Of a stretch of DNA of 64,000 nucleotides, positions 1 to 11,029 are shown in pieces (within the stretch, counting starts at the first letter, position 1; the number at the start of each line of letters is the position of its first letter). The position numbers and the translations under genes are program-made. The notes beneath the pieces were generated by a model that had not been told where the DNA came from, ran no database searches, and saw only the letters and a list, made by a program, of their open reading frames with translations. Source of the DNA: Epinephelus fuscoguttatus (lineage: Eukaryota; Chordata; Actinopteri; Perciformes; Serranidae); the NCBI RefSeq assembly GCF_011397635.1, contig NC_064758.1:17390513-17454512 (forward strand). The letters run 5' to 3'.

Positions 1-486
1 CTCATCTCTTCTGTAGGAAAATGTAGCTTTGTTGTTGATATAATTTTCTGTGCCGAACTTTTTCAAATAACTTTATACTTTAATCTGAAATGCGTAGCTT
101 TAGCAGGTCGTTGGTCTAAATTCAGCTAACTAACAGCTAGCTTAGACTGGCTGGGTCTGCGTAGTAGGAATAAGTGAATTAATCCAGCGAGTCTTCTACA
201 AAAAGGTGTCTACTGGTGTTTAATCCACTGTTCAGTTTAACATTTTAGTGTTATTGCTGTAGTTCGTTGAGTGAGGACCGTGCTGTGTTGTGTCTCGCTT
301 TCAAAATCGGATTAGCTGTTAGCCAAAGTGTACTGAAAGCTAGGTTAAAGAGGTACAGCTGGTTAAACCATTAACACATAAACGGAGGAGGAATGCGTAC
401 ACACACCCCTGGCTTTCAGTGTGAATAACCTCACAAGCTATTCCGTCTATCATCACCCGATCCTTGTTGTCTCACCCATTTCTCAG
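1..486. other. Upstream flank / selenok intron 1 (no coding exon seen)
   Basis: I found no match to the expected first coding exon of selenok (start Met-Val-Tyr-Ile-Ser-Asn). The stretch ends in a polypyrimidine tract and AG acceptor just before position 487, so it reads as intron 1. The first exon and promoter therefore lie left of the window. Confidence 0.6.
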
Positions 487-2651
487 GTCAGGTCCTGGAC
501 AGCAGGTCCCAGTCACCATGGAGACTGTCCTTACTGGTCGATCTGTTCTGGGGAGCAGTGGAGTTCATCGGCCTGTTGTAAGTGTTACAAATTTGTCTAA
601 TGTCGTTGCCCTGTTGCGAGTAAAACTGATGTGAAGTGGTGGAATAGTAAGATAGCTACAGGAGTCTAAAGCCACAACAGTAGCTCTGTGAGGCTGTACA
701 TACTTAGGCTACATGTTAATGTTAGCATCCTAACATACTCACAGTGACAATGCTGACATGTTGATGTGTAGCAGATACACCGTTTACCATGCTCAACATT
801 TTAATATATGGCTTTAGGGAAGCTAGAAGACCTTATTAACACATATTATAAACAAAGAAAAATGTATGAAAACCGCCCTTTTTGATGCTTTTTGTAGTAA
901 ATTCTGCCTCCTTAGTAATCTCTAGAAATCTGCAAAACACCTGCAGAGAGAGATGTAAGATTGCACAAATTAATGATCAAGACAATTTTAAATTATGAAT
1001 TCTATTTTTTTGTTTTGGTTATTTACAATTTATGCAATTAAATGTATTATCTTTTTTAGATATTTTATTTTTACTCCTCAGAAACATAAGGGTTTTAATA
1101 CTGTGTTCAACCTGCCTTGTCAGTGAATTTATTATTTGATAAAGAGAAGAATTTGGGCATCAGCATGCTAACATTTGCTAATGAGGTGGATGAGAATGGC
1201 AGGTGGTTTTTTTCAGGTATTTAGTCATGTACCAAAGAATTAAGTAAAACAATGATATTTTTGTATCACCACTTAACACTGCTGTCCGCTCTGATCTTGT
1301 TTGTCCTCTACCAGTTTTAAGACATTGATTCACCCTGACATGACAAAAGATGGAAACTCTGCCACGTCACGCTTCACTGATAACAGAGGGTAGGTCTCCG
1401 GGGTGCACTCATGTCTCCATATTCACACACACACTGGGGACAGGCCCTCATTTCCCTATATCGTTACATTGATGGTTACCTAATCTGATGGTGAGAGTGT
1501 AGTCCGTGTGGTAGCATGTTTTTGTCATATGTAGGAACTAGTTTAGAATTTTATTTGGAATACATTGGTGTAAAATCTTTAACTGCCCTTTTGGATCAAT
1601 GTAGAACACCCACTGGTTATGAGACTTTAATTTAAAATGTTTTATAATTCAAAGAGAGTTCTGACATGAGAGCTACTCTACAGAGTTTAAACATGATGTT
1701 ATGCTGTTGCCCACTACAGCAGTTTTGAGTGAACTGTTGCATCGTTAGTTAAGTGTATTTCAGGAAGAGATTGTGTTTTTCATTTATGTTGCCTATCCCT
1801 TGCACTTTAGTTTGAAATATCTAAGATAGACTAGAAAATGACAAACAGTACTCAAGAGCTTATTATGACCCTTTTAAGACATTCATCCTCATTTTAAAAT
1901 ATTGTTCCCTCTCCTCTGTTGCTTACTTTTTCAGTCCCCCAGGTCCCCCTGGTGGCAGAAGACGGATTGGAAGAATAAACCACGGTGCAGGTCCCACCCC
2001 TCCACCAATGGGTGGAGGAGGATGAGGAAGGTGAGAAATAGTTTTCATTCATTCATTCATTCATCTTCTAACCACTTCATCCTCTTGAGGGTCGCGGGGG
2101 GGGCTGGAGCCTATCCCAGCTGACATCGGGCGAGAGGCAGGGTACACCCTGGACAGGTCGCCAGACTATCGCAGGGCTGACACATAGAGACAAACAACCA
2201 TTCACGCTCACATTCACACCTTCGGACAATTTAGAATTAACCTAGTCCCCAATCTGCATGTCTTTGGACTGTGGGAGGAAGCCGGAGTGCCCGGAGAGAA
2301 CCCACGCTGACACGGGGAGAACATGCAAACTCCGCACAGAAGGGCTCCCACACCCGGGATCGAACCGGCAACCCGCTTGATGTGAGGCGACAGTGCTAGC
2401 CACCACATCACCGTGCTGCCCTGAGAAATAGTTTTCTTCTAACTAAAATATTATTCATTAGATAAACTCCTTGTTGATATCTGGCAACTTCTATTTCTGG
2501 AGCCTGTAACACAAACTATGAGTTAAAAGACTAAGCTGTGAAGAATGTAAACATTTCCCAGTTGTTTTTTGCAATGCCCAACAGATATTTGTAAATGATG
2601 TGAAGACATTCTTACTCCTCCCCTGTATAATTCTCTCTTCTTTCTAGGTAA
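487..2651 (+). CDS. selenok: Selenoprotein K (5' partial; Sec-UGA; 4 of 5 exons)
   Basis: Small ER-membrane selenoprotein, known in the family as a partner of the DHHC6 palmitoyltransferase and of ER-associated degradation. Coding exons are 487-577, 1315-1389, 1935-2030 and 2648-2651. They splice in phase to 87 residues plus a split Gly. With the usual seven-residue first exon missing, that gives the family's 94 residues. Visible in order: the QVLDSRSQSPWRL motif, one membrane helix (LVDLFWGAVEFIGLLF), then a Gly/Pro/Arg-rich tail ending GGGG-Sec-Gly-Arg. The in-frame TGA at 2023-2025 sits exactly where family members have selenocysteine (…GGUGR), so I read it as Sec and not stop. The true stop is TAA at 2649-2651, after splicing. 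ORF callers will truncate or miss this gene. A SINE sits in the last intron. Confidence 0.93.
2047..2421 (-). mobile_element. tRNA-derived SINE in the last selenok intron
   Basis: A 375-bp insertion flanked by a perfect 15-bp target-site duplication (tgagaaatagttttc) at 2032-2046 and 2422-2436. On the minus strand it starts with a tRNA-like head: A-box-like gtggtggctagcac, and B-box-like ggttcgatcc near 2355-2366. It then runs through a body ending in (gaat)n repeats. This matches a very common teleost SINE type, recognised from memory of the consensus. The intact duplication suggests a fairly young insertion. It lies 16 bp inside the 5' splice site of a selenoprotein gene. Confidence 0.85.
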
Positions 2652-2710
2652 ATGCCTACACATCCAGTGTAGGCGTGGGGCTTGGCACAGTGTCTGTTTG
2701 CTGAGAGCAT

Positions 2711-2835
2711 AAAGAACAATGGTGATGTCACAGTGCTGAAGCCCCTCTTCATCAGCTGCTGCTGCCATGAGCAGTTTCTTGACGCCTTTCTGGGAATTCC
2801 TACACGTAGGGGCCAGAATGGCTGATGCAGCAGCT
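2711..2835 (+). promoter_or_regulatory. SECIS-like stem-loop in selenok 3' UTR
   Basis: Decoding UGA as Sec needs a SECIS hairpin in the 3' UTR. Two overlapping candidates are visible. The first has core TGA 2723-2725, an unpaired AA at 2739-2740 after 13 nt, and a distal TGA at 2768-2770, with a helix between tgtcacag/tgctg and cagctgctgctgcca. This has canonical spacing. The second has ATGA 2767-2770 opposite TGAT 2823-2826, with a perfect lower helix gctgctgc/gcagcagc. I prefer the first for its AA spacing. Only one is likely to be the functional element. Confidence 0.6.
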
Positions 2836-2988
2836 ATCCACATAATTTTCTCCCTTTTCGTGCTTCTTCCTTTTTCCTTCCACTTTCTTTTCACACCGGT
2901 CTCACAGAGATGGTTGTCACTGACATTTTGGTTATGATTCCTGGTCCTGGAAAACATGAAGTTAGATTGTTTTGTATCCTTCTGACTG

Positions 2989-2994
2989 AATAAA
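2989..2994 (+). terminator. selenok polyadenylation signal AATAAA
   Basis: AATAAA about 340 bases after the stop codon, followed by a GT-rich stretch. This places the transcript end near 3015. Confidence 0.6.
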
Positions 2995-3015
2995 AATGTG
3001 TGATGTTACAACGGA

Positions 3016-3370
3016 GCTTGTCTTGTTCCAGTATGTTCACACTTAGTAACAACACAACATGTCTCTATGTAGAGCTATACTGACAAAATGATATGACATA
3101 CTTTTGACTCTGTAATTAAATGTTGGTAATGTGAAGATACTATAGAATACTCTGTGGCAAATGTGGCAGAACAGGTGGAGGCATTTGTCATTCTCTCAAC
3201 TCACCTGCAAAGGTTGCATTATGCACACAAGTCTGAAAAACATTGAGTTTTTGAGATTCTGTTAGGGATACTTTGCGACTGGAGCCAACCTCATGACATT
3301 CAATATGTTTCTAATACAGAGTGAGCTGGATTTTGTTTGTTCATATCAAATGCAACACTCTGTATACAAC
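3016..3370. other. Short convergent intergenic interval selenok/actr8
   Basis: About 350 bp separates the inferred poly(A) ends of two convergent genes. I see no ORF or repeat in it. Confidence 0.5.
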
Positions 3371-3377
3371 TGTGACA

Positions 3378-3383
3378 GGTTTA
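3378..3383 (-). terminator. Putative actr8 polyadenylation signal
   Basis: TTTATT on the plus strand (AATAAA on minus), about 440 bases beyond the actr8 stop codon. It is the best signal seen downstream of the last exon. Confidence 0.45.
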
Positions 3384-3822
3384 TTTACACACAGGGACAT
3401 GGAAGAATTGCATCACTATTTACAGAATACTGTTCAAAAGTTACACAACAATGACCTCATCTGGGTTTATGTTGGAAAAAAACAGGCAACACAAGTGGAA
3501 AATACAGATTGGTGAAAATTTTCCACATGGTGTTGGCATTGCTGTCAAACTGATACTGTCAGCATGCTTTCCCACAATGCAATGAGATATTGTCCAGACT
3601 TAAATTTTTGCCTCTTTTAAAACACTTGTGGTTTTCATTCCACAACACAGATTTACGTTCTGCATGAATTTGATCAAGAGTCATGACATTCAGAGCTACT
3701 GAGTCTTTCTGCATGTTTAACTGTGCCTGAAATAATCCTGTGTGTGGACACTGAGCACTGAAGCTGCTGCTCCGCTGACACACTGCCCAAGCTACGCCTC
3801 CTGTGTAGACACCGTGTTGGTT

Positions 3823-6800
3823 TCACCAGACAAAGGCAGCTCTCTCACGGAGCATTCGAACACCAAAGCGCTGCCACTCCCTTTGGTGGATCCACATTTC
3901 CTGAGTGGTGTCCAGACACGCCAGCACTGCTCCACCCTTCCATGATATCAGCCTAGGGTCCATGTCCTAGAGCACATCCACATCAGTTTACAAGTACATT
4001 AGAGGAGTTGTGTGTAGCATTTTACGACTTGTTTCTGAAATATATATATATATATAGTGTCTTGTGCATAGCACTCATCTTAACATCTCAACTCCCAACG
4101 TTTGACATAAGTAGACATTTAAAAAAAATAAAAATTAAAAATAATGCCACTGAACGAAACCCTACTTTGCCTGCATTACAGATCCCTAATATTTTTATGA
4201 CTATGACTCAATTTCCGGTTCTGCCGGTCCGGTCCAGTATACAAGCTCAAACCGGTTTGATTTTATGTAAACCGGCTGAACTGGCATTTGTCATTATGAC
4301 ATATTCTGGTAAATTAAAAGCCAACAAAAGAGCTGTCTGAACTTTTGTCGGACGCCCTGTTTCTATTTATTCCGGTCACTAGCTTTAAAAACATCACAGT
4401 GGACGAGAAACTGCTGATTCATAGAGAGGTATAGGGTAATTATCAATAAGTTGTCTCCTTATTTCACTACAAAAACCTAAATAAGGTGGCAGCTGGTTGG
4501 AGGGAGATTGCCAGTGAGCTAAAGTTTCTGGTAAATGACCATTACTAATAACAACCTAAGCGACTTGCTGTTTGCTATATTGTGTATCATTTCTAGAGCA
4601 TATCACAAAAACATGTTTTCAACTTAAAAACTACAACTATAGGAGATAGCAAGTAGATTGCGAGTAGATGGCACATCGCTAACTCACAGCTGTTATCTAT
4701 GTGGTTTGTTGACATGACGTAACAGAAGTGCATATTTGATGAATTCGATGTGGACACAGAGAGCTCCGATGTTGCACGATGCAACGTGATAGACGCCTCA
4801 TTTGCCATTAGGACACGGTGATTATGTTCAACTCCGGAACATCTGCTGAGTCGAGTGCAACACCTACTGATAAAATTCAGTATACCGGTCTGGTCTGGTG
4901 TTTGGCTTAATACCAAACCAGTCTGAAATTTTTTACACTGGCCCAACCCTAAAGACTCAGTACAACATATCGCAGGTTACCTTTGGCCGTGTGATAACTT
5001 CCACGTTGTCTACCAGTCTTCTGAATGAGGGCGGCATCTTGTTGATGATGCGGTGAAGCAGAAATTCCTGAGCACCATGAAACATAAGCCCTCCTCCCAC
5101 TACCAGGATGGAGCTGTACATCTTACGTTTGGTTTCATCTGATCCTATAAAAGTAAAAAAAAATACAAGATGAGCTAAAACAGGACATCCTGGGTACTAT
5201 AAAACATCTGCACTTCATTCTCTGGCTGTACCACAGCAGTCGATGCTATGCAGGATGGCTTTATCCAGGCCCAGTGCTTTGCTCTCAAACTGGCTCATGA
5301 TAGCGGTCTTCCTGGAGAGGTGTGCAGACAGGGGCTCTTCCACCTCTCCAGCGCCCATCAGACACTCCCCCTGGGCAGGCCCAAGCTCCATCTCCCCTTT
5401 CATTCCTCCTCCACCAACGCCACTCCCACAGCCCCTCGTCAGGTCAGAGAGCTCCCCAATACCTCCCTGACTGCTCATCTCACCATCCAAACCACCACAT
5501 GGTCTGGAAATAGCCTTTCTGTCAGCAGCAGATTTGGAGGACTGGTGAAAAAAAATGAGAGAATTAAAAGGAAAAATAATAATAACAACAAGACCCACAG
5601 GGCCTCTATGTAAAGAAATGATGTGTGCATATGTGTGAGCGTGTGTTACCTGGTCCTGTTTGCTCTGTGTGGCCAGCAGGTAGTGTTCATCATGAGGATC
5701 CTCCGAGTCACCTTGGGAACGGTACTGAAGTGATGTCATCTTCTGACCTACGATGCCAAACGTGGTTGGGTAGAAGAGACCCATGGGTGCCTGATATATA
5801 TAATATATACACATGAGCCAGAAAAAAATGAAGGGGGGGGAGACACAAATAGAGCCACAGATGAAAAGTAATTCCAGTACACAAGCTGGAGACAGGACAA
5901 TGTCAAATGGATTTCAGCATCAGTTTTAAAAAGCATGGTTTTTCATTATTGCTTGAACTACGTACCTGTAATTTCTCATCCCCTAGTCGAACTTGGTAGA
6001 GAAAAGCTGGGGCTTCTGGGAAACGTGTCTGGAATTCATGATCTTGTAGTCCTGATATGTCCTGTTAAGAATAAGTGTCAGAGAGACATAATTTGGAATT
6101 TATCTGAATAACTGCAGAATTCTGCGCCCATCTATAGGGACTGAAACAGACACAGACTGCTTGACTGAAACTGCTCAACATACAGGCTACAGTTCCCCAG
6201 TACTCCCTCTATACACCCGGACTCCACCCCCTGACCAAAACACACTTGGTTTAGATGGCAGAAAGTCTCCTTCAGGTGCTGCAGGAGCTGACAGTCCAGT
6301 CTGCTGGACAGCTGACAGTCTCTGTAAGGAAAGCCTGCCCTCTGCAGGAGCCAGAAGAAAGTACGGGTCACGTCCGAGCCACCGTACGCCAAACACAGTC
6401 TGCAAAGTCCAACAGACAGGACACACAATGTATTACTGTGGAGCCCTCGAAACATTTTCTTTCCTGAAATTCTTTGTTTCCCTAAACTGGCAGTGTATTA
6501 CAACTGGACCAACACACAACACACGAAAATGAAACTCAATACGTAACACAAAAGTTATTGCACAATTCCAAAATAATTCCAGAAACAAAATTCCCACTTG
6601 ACCCCTTCAGGCACTCCCACAATCTCTATAAAGAGATTTTGGTTTTCATTTATTGTCTATTTGTCATCCAAATAGTATTGACCAATCATGTCTGAATGGC
6701 AGTTAAAAAGTCCATACATAGAGGTGGAACACATGCATGCCAAAATGCAGTCTTGCAACCCATTGGCTATCGTCCGCATTCATATGCAGATATTTGTTTA

Positions 6801-9800
6801 TAGAGATAATTCAAAATGAACGGCACATGGAAGAGGAGGTCTTGACTCAGATGTCCAGTGGCTATACCAGATCAGCCCGAAATACTGACCCTCATTCCTA
6901 GAGGCTTTGTCATCGTCAGATCAACAGCCAGTGGGTTCCAACATTGGGACTTACATACTACAGATAACAACATGAGCTCAGCAGGAACTATATTTATTCC
7001 TTCGCAAACATTCAGAATTGTTATCTACTGTATGTAAATGTAAAATGGATCTATGGTATTTGGTGAAAAAAAAAATTCATAGACATACATTTAACATGAA
7101 AGTGTCTCTCAGTCTCACCTGGAGTTCCGGTGGGACACTCCGTCTTCTACACAACAAAGACTGGTTTTCTGGTCTCCGACATCCACGACACAAGCACTGC
7201 TCAGCCCACTGCCAAATGTAGCGCACACCGACTCCTGGTGCACTATGATCGCTGTACACACGCACACAAGAGGACAGATGTGATGCCAGGAGACACAGAT
7301 TTGGTAGTTCCTTAGCCTACCCTGAACAGGCTGTTGATGAATATAACAGTGTGTTGGTATGTTGTTGTTATGTGCTCAGCCATACAGGTATAATTGTGTC
7401 TGATACCTGAGAAACCCATATTAAGCAGCAGCATGTTGACAACTTCTTTGATGTGCTGCCTGTTGTAGATGTCGGGGACCAATAGGATGCATCTGTAATA
7501 CTGGTGTCCAGTCACAAAAGCGAAGCATTAATGTGGGAGATTAAAGTGATTCTACTGTCAGAGCAATTTGATGACATTTTTCATTATTTTCTAGTTTCAA
7601 CATGTTGCACTACTAATTATGCCTCACAGAGGAACATGATATGAAGAGGTGAGAAGGTTTTTCCTACCTTTAAATCTTTGAGGGGGATCTCCAGATGCTT
7701 TTGAATAACATGACTCCAGATGGTTTCGAGGTCAGCCAGGACAGCTGTCAGTGAGCCCCCGGGCCTGGCATGCACATTGAGCTGACCTCTGACAACAGGC
7801 CAGTGGATGTTATAACAGTCAGATGGATTCACGTAAAGAGCCTGGATGATGGCAGGGTGGAAGGTGGGGGGAAGAGAGACAGAAAGTATGAGTAAAACGG
7901 ATACAACTGACAAAGAGTTAAGGTAACAGTTTTAGATGTCTTATTTTATAGGATGATCAGACACTTTAGACACATGCACTGACCTCCTCTCCCACCAGAT
8001 GAGGAGGCTGGTGGGCTGTGTTGGTCCACTTCACCCTGGAGGTGGTGTCTAGCACTGCCGGACGGATCTGACAGTTATAAGCTCTGGCCTTAAAACACAC
8101 ACACACGTACAAAAAATGTTATAAATTTCTGCACATGAAAGAACACCGTACAAGACACTAGCACAACACCAGAATTATTCATTACAATTAAAACCAACCA
8201 ATCAACCCTTTATTTACTCTAGAACCTTTCATACAGCGATGCAAAGTGCTCAATATTTCTGTCAAATAAATAGAAATGTCACTTACACCAAACAATTTAA
8301 AAGCAAATATGTTATTGTATCATGTTGCCGCTGCCTGTGAATGTTGCTGAATTATGCAACATATGCAGCTCTGTCATATAATACTAACACACACCTGTTC
8401 AGCGGACACGGGTGTCCTCCGCACTCCATTCGACATCTTCTTGGACCAGATTGCCTGGTCGACCATTTTAAGCCCATTCTGCCTCTGCTCATTACTCTCT
8501 GGTTTCTGTCAGGCAGGAAAAAGAAGCAATGAGGGTAAATGAATACTGACACAAATATGAAATTAATCTGAGTGGGAGTGAGATGGAGAAAAACAAACTG
8601 TACTGTGGGTGTATCTGGTCATGAGTGACTTACATTTAGACCATCTCTCAGCAGCCAGGAGTCTTCACATCTGGGTTGTCCACTTTGCTTGTGTCTGCGT
8701 GCTATCACATGTGGGAGTGTCACCGGAAGAGTGTCTGTTGCTCGACCAATGCGGAGTGTCCTTGAGCCAGGGTGGATGACAACTATAAAATTGCTCTGTA
8801 TTTGCTGTAAAAAAAAAAAAAAAAAAAAAAGGAATAGGATGACATGATCAGCATAAGCAAAACCATGTCACGCACAACAGAATCACAAAAGTAATGGACA
8901 TCTGACCATTACACCCACATGCTGAATATGTCATAACAAGACTGTGGGCATTAACATTCTGCTTTAACATCCTCCACTCTTCTGGATAGGCTTTCCACAC
9001 AATTTCTGAACCTGGCTGCAAGGATTTGCCCCCATTTCAGCCACAAGGGCATTAAGGTGGTCCAACGTTGATGCTGGGTGATAAGGTCCAGCTCACACTC
9101 AACATGCCAGTTCACCCCAAAGGTGTTGCATGGGGTTTAGATCAGGGCTCTGTGCAGCTCAGTCAATTTCTTCCGCACCAAACACAGAAAACCATTTCTC
9201 TCTTGAAATGTGTTTTTACAATACTGGAATTTCTGACTTCAGCACAATACCATGAAAAATATTGACATTCAATACCATTCTTGATACCACAGGGAAAACT
9301 GACAGTGAGGTCATTAAAGAAAAATATAACATGACAATAATAACTTTTCTTTTCTGGGTTAGTAGCAGAGAACAGCAAAAAGACTGTAGTAAAAATTGAC
9401 AATAAGAGAAAGCAAGAAAGCACATCTGGTACTGGAGTATCAATATTATGGAAAATGAGTACTGAAACAGTTTGAAATATTCAGAATTGATTTGTAAGGA
9501 TAAATCGATATTTTTGACAACACCACTATAGATATAAAACTGTCATGCTAAAAGAAACAAAGGGTTTTCCCCAGACTGACGGTTAAGTTTACTGTCTGAT
9601 AGTATACGTATACTATCAGACAGTAAACTACTAAGTACACTGTCAGACAGTAAACTATAGGGTATACTGTCAGACAGTAAACTACTGAGTATACTATCAG
9701 ACAGCAAACTGATGAGTATACTATCAGACAGTAAACTACTGAGTATACTATCAGACACGGTAAACTACTGAGTATACTATCAGACAGCAAACTGATGAGT

Positions 9801-10870
9801 ATACTATCAGACAGTAAACTACTGAGTATACTATCAGACAGCAAACTACTGAGTATATTTTTAGGCAGTAAACTACTGAGTATACTGTCAGAGAGTAAGT
9901 ATACTGTCAGAAAGTAAACTACTGTGTACACTATTAGACAGTAAACTACTGAGTATATTTTTAGGCAGTGAACTACCGAGTATACAGTCAGACAGCAAAC
10001 TGATGAGTACACTATCAGAAAGTAAAATACTGAGTATATTTTTAGGCAGTGAACTACCGAGTATACAGTCAGACAGCAAACTGATGAGTACACTATCAGA
10101 AAGTAAACTACTGAGTATATTTTTAGGCAGTAAACTACTGAGTAACGTTATACTATCAGACACAGCAAACTACTGAGTACACTATCAGACAGTAAACTAC
10201 TGGGTATACTATCAGACACAGTAAACTACTGAGTATGCTGGCAGACAGCAAACTACTGAGTATACTATCAGACACAGTAAACTATTGAGTATACTATCAG
10301 ACACAGTAAACTACTGAGTATGCTGGCAGACAGCAAACTACTGAGTATACTATCAGACACAGTAAACTACTGAGTATACTATCAGACACGGTAAACTACT
10401 GAGTATACTATCAGACAGCAAACTACTGAGTATGCTGTCAGACAGCAAACTACTGAGTATACTATCAGACAGCAAACTACTGAGTATGCTGTCAGACAGC
10501 AAACTACTGAGTATACTATCAGACAGCAAACTACTGAGTATACTATCAGTCCCCCTCTAACTAACACATAGGTTTAAGTAACTGATGTTAAGCCCCTGGC
10601 AGTCCAAAAGAGGGGCCGCCTGTGCCTGTGAATGCTAAATAGGCTAAATTAGAAAGACTGAGACGATGATATTCGGCTACTTAATAGAAATGTGAACATT
10701 GGACAACAATTGTAACACTCGACTTCCCGTCTCACCTCCTGCAGTGGGTCTGGGATGGCCGGAGGAGCGATGGGTCTTTTCACCCCACGTTGTTGCTCCT
10801 TCTCTTTCTCCTTGTCTCGTTCCTTTTCTTTCTCCTTCCCGTTGTCCTGCTCCTTCTCAGCCTGAGTCAT
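3823..10870 (-). CDS. actr8: Actin-related protein 8 (INO80 complex subunit), 13 exons
   Basis: Nuclear actin-fold protein; family members are core subunits of the INO80 chromatin remodeller and help bind nucleosomes. Exons in transcript order: 10736-10870, 8634-8804, 8395-8505, 7984-8088, 7668-7841, 7407-7500, 7119-7251, 6246-6399, 5966-6061, 5650-5790, 5232-5541, 4981-5144, 3823-3966. They sum to 1932 nt, or 643 residues (human about 624), all with GT-AG sites. The start ATG at 10868-10870 opens MTQAEKEQDNGKEKEKER, a charged N-terminus shared with the family. Actin-fold pieces follow: NFIVVIHPGS, ALYVNPSDCYNIHWP, ILLVPDIYNRQH, LCLAYGGSDVTR and ILVVGGGLMFH, ending RERAAFVW. A low-complexity Gly/Glu linker (residues ~400-480, exon 5232-5541) is longer than in mammals. 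Introns carry several repeats but the frame is intact. Confidence 0.95.
4155..4953. repeat. Degenerate DNA-transposon-like repeat in actr8 intron 12
   Basis: The stretch carries repeated ccggtt/ccggtc motifs. It ends cactggcccaaccctaaag, which resembles the inverted end of a common fish MITE (reverse agggttgggc…). The left end is unclear. The call rests on memory of repeat consensus sequences. Confidence 0.3.
8808..8830 (-). repeat. T22 tract as polypyrimidine tract of actr8 exon 2
   Basis: On the minus strand 22 uninterrupted T bases lead straight into ACAG and exon 2 (starts 8804). The homopolymer thus serves as the 3' splice site polypyrimidine tract. Confidence 0.8.
8935..9190. repeat. 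Dispersed fish repeat, probably DNA-transposon remnant
   Basis: Contains the phrases ccccaaaggtgttgcatggg and tcagggctctgtgcag, typical of a Tc1-like interspersed repeat very common in teleost introns (recognised from memory). No open frame remains. It lies in actr8 intron 1. Confidence 0.5.
9220..9530. repeat. Dispersed repeat, family shared with 50440-50700
   Basis: Shares the order caatactg…ttccaactt-like…gggaaaactgaca…gcagagaacagca…gactgtagtaaa…cagtattgtgg with 50440-50700, with many substitutions. The two copies lie in introns of different genes, so this is a dispersed element. The family is not identified. Confidence 0.55.
9586..10550. repeat. 27-bp minisatellite in actr8 intron 1 (about 35 units)
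   Basis: Tandem units of 27 bp with core gtatactatcagacag-taaactactga. Variants include tatatttttaggcagt and tatgctggcagacag. Because 27 is a multiple of 3, the array stays open in several frames and yields false Ser/Leu/Tyr-rich ORFs. Higher-order structure is visible: an 81-bp triplet of variants repeats near 9940-10110, and a 54-bp pair alternates near 10410-10540. The first unit is inverted and makes a perfect palindrome at 9586-9629. Confidence 0.95.
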
Positions 10871-11005
10871 GCTTACTGATATATTTAGAAGACTAAACAG
10901 TCAGAAATAACGAGTCGCAACCTTGTTGTATTTGTGAAGTGCTTCAAAACACAACAACAAGCGGGACCTTCCTCCATATGAAAAGTTGTGCTAACGGTAG
11001 AATGT

Positions 11006-11027
11006 ACTTCCGTGTTTGATCACGTGA
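11006..11027 (-). promoter_or_regulatory. actr8 promoter motifs (ETS-like site, CACGTG E-box)
   Basis: About 140-155 bp upstream of the actr8 ATG lie acttccg at 11006-11012 (ETS-type core on minus) and the palindrome atcacgtgat at 11018-11027, with CACGTG at 11021-11026. Both motif types are frequent in housekeeping promoters. There is no TATA box nearby. The assignment is inference from position and motif. Confidence 0.4.
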
Positions 11028-11029
11028 TA

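Noticed and set aside
2340-2420. tRNA gene (A and B box on the minus strand)
   Set aside because: It is the tRNA-derived head of a SINE with a target-site duplication. The heads at 53782 and 58318 are the same kind of thing.
2523-2957. 144-codon minus-strand ORF
   Set aside because: It is antisense to the selenok 3' UTR and shows no family resemblance; the plus-strand exon and SECIS explain the sequence.
5243-5613. Overlapping plus-strand ORFs of up to 121 codons
   Set aside because: They are antisense shadows of the large actr8 exon 5232-5541.
9586-10550. CRISPR-like array
   Set aside because: Units are contiguous 27-mers with no unique spacers, in a eukaryotic intron.
9543-10567. Several Ser/Leu/Tyr-rich ORFs of 60-180 codons on the minus strand
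   Set aside because: They are the 27-bp minisatellite read in frame; no start context, no domain, and they lie in an actr8 intron.
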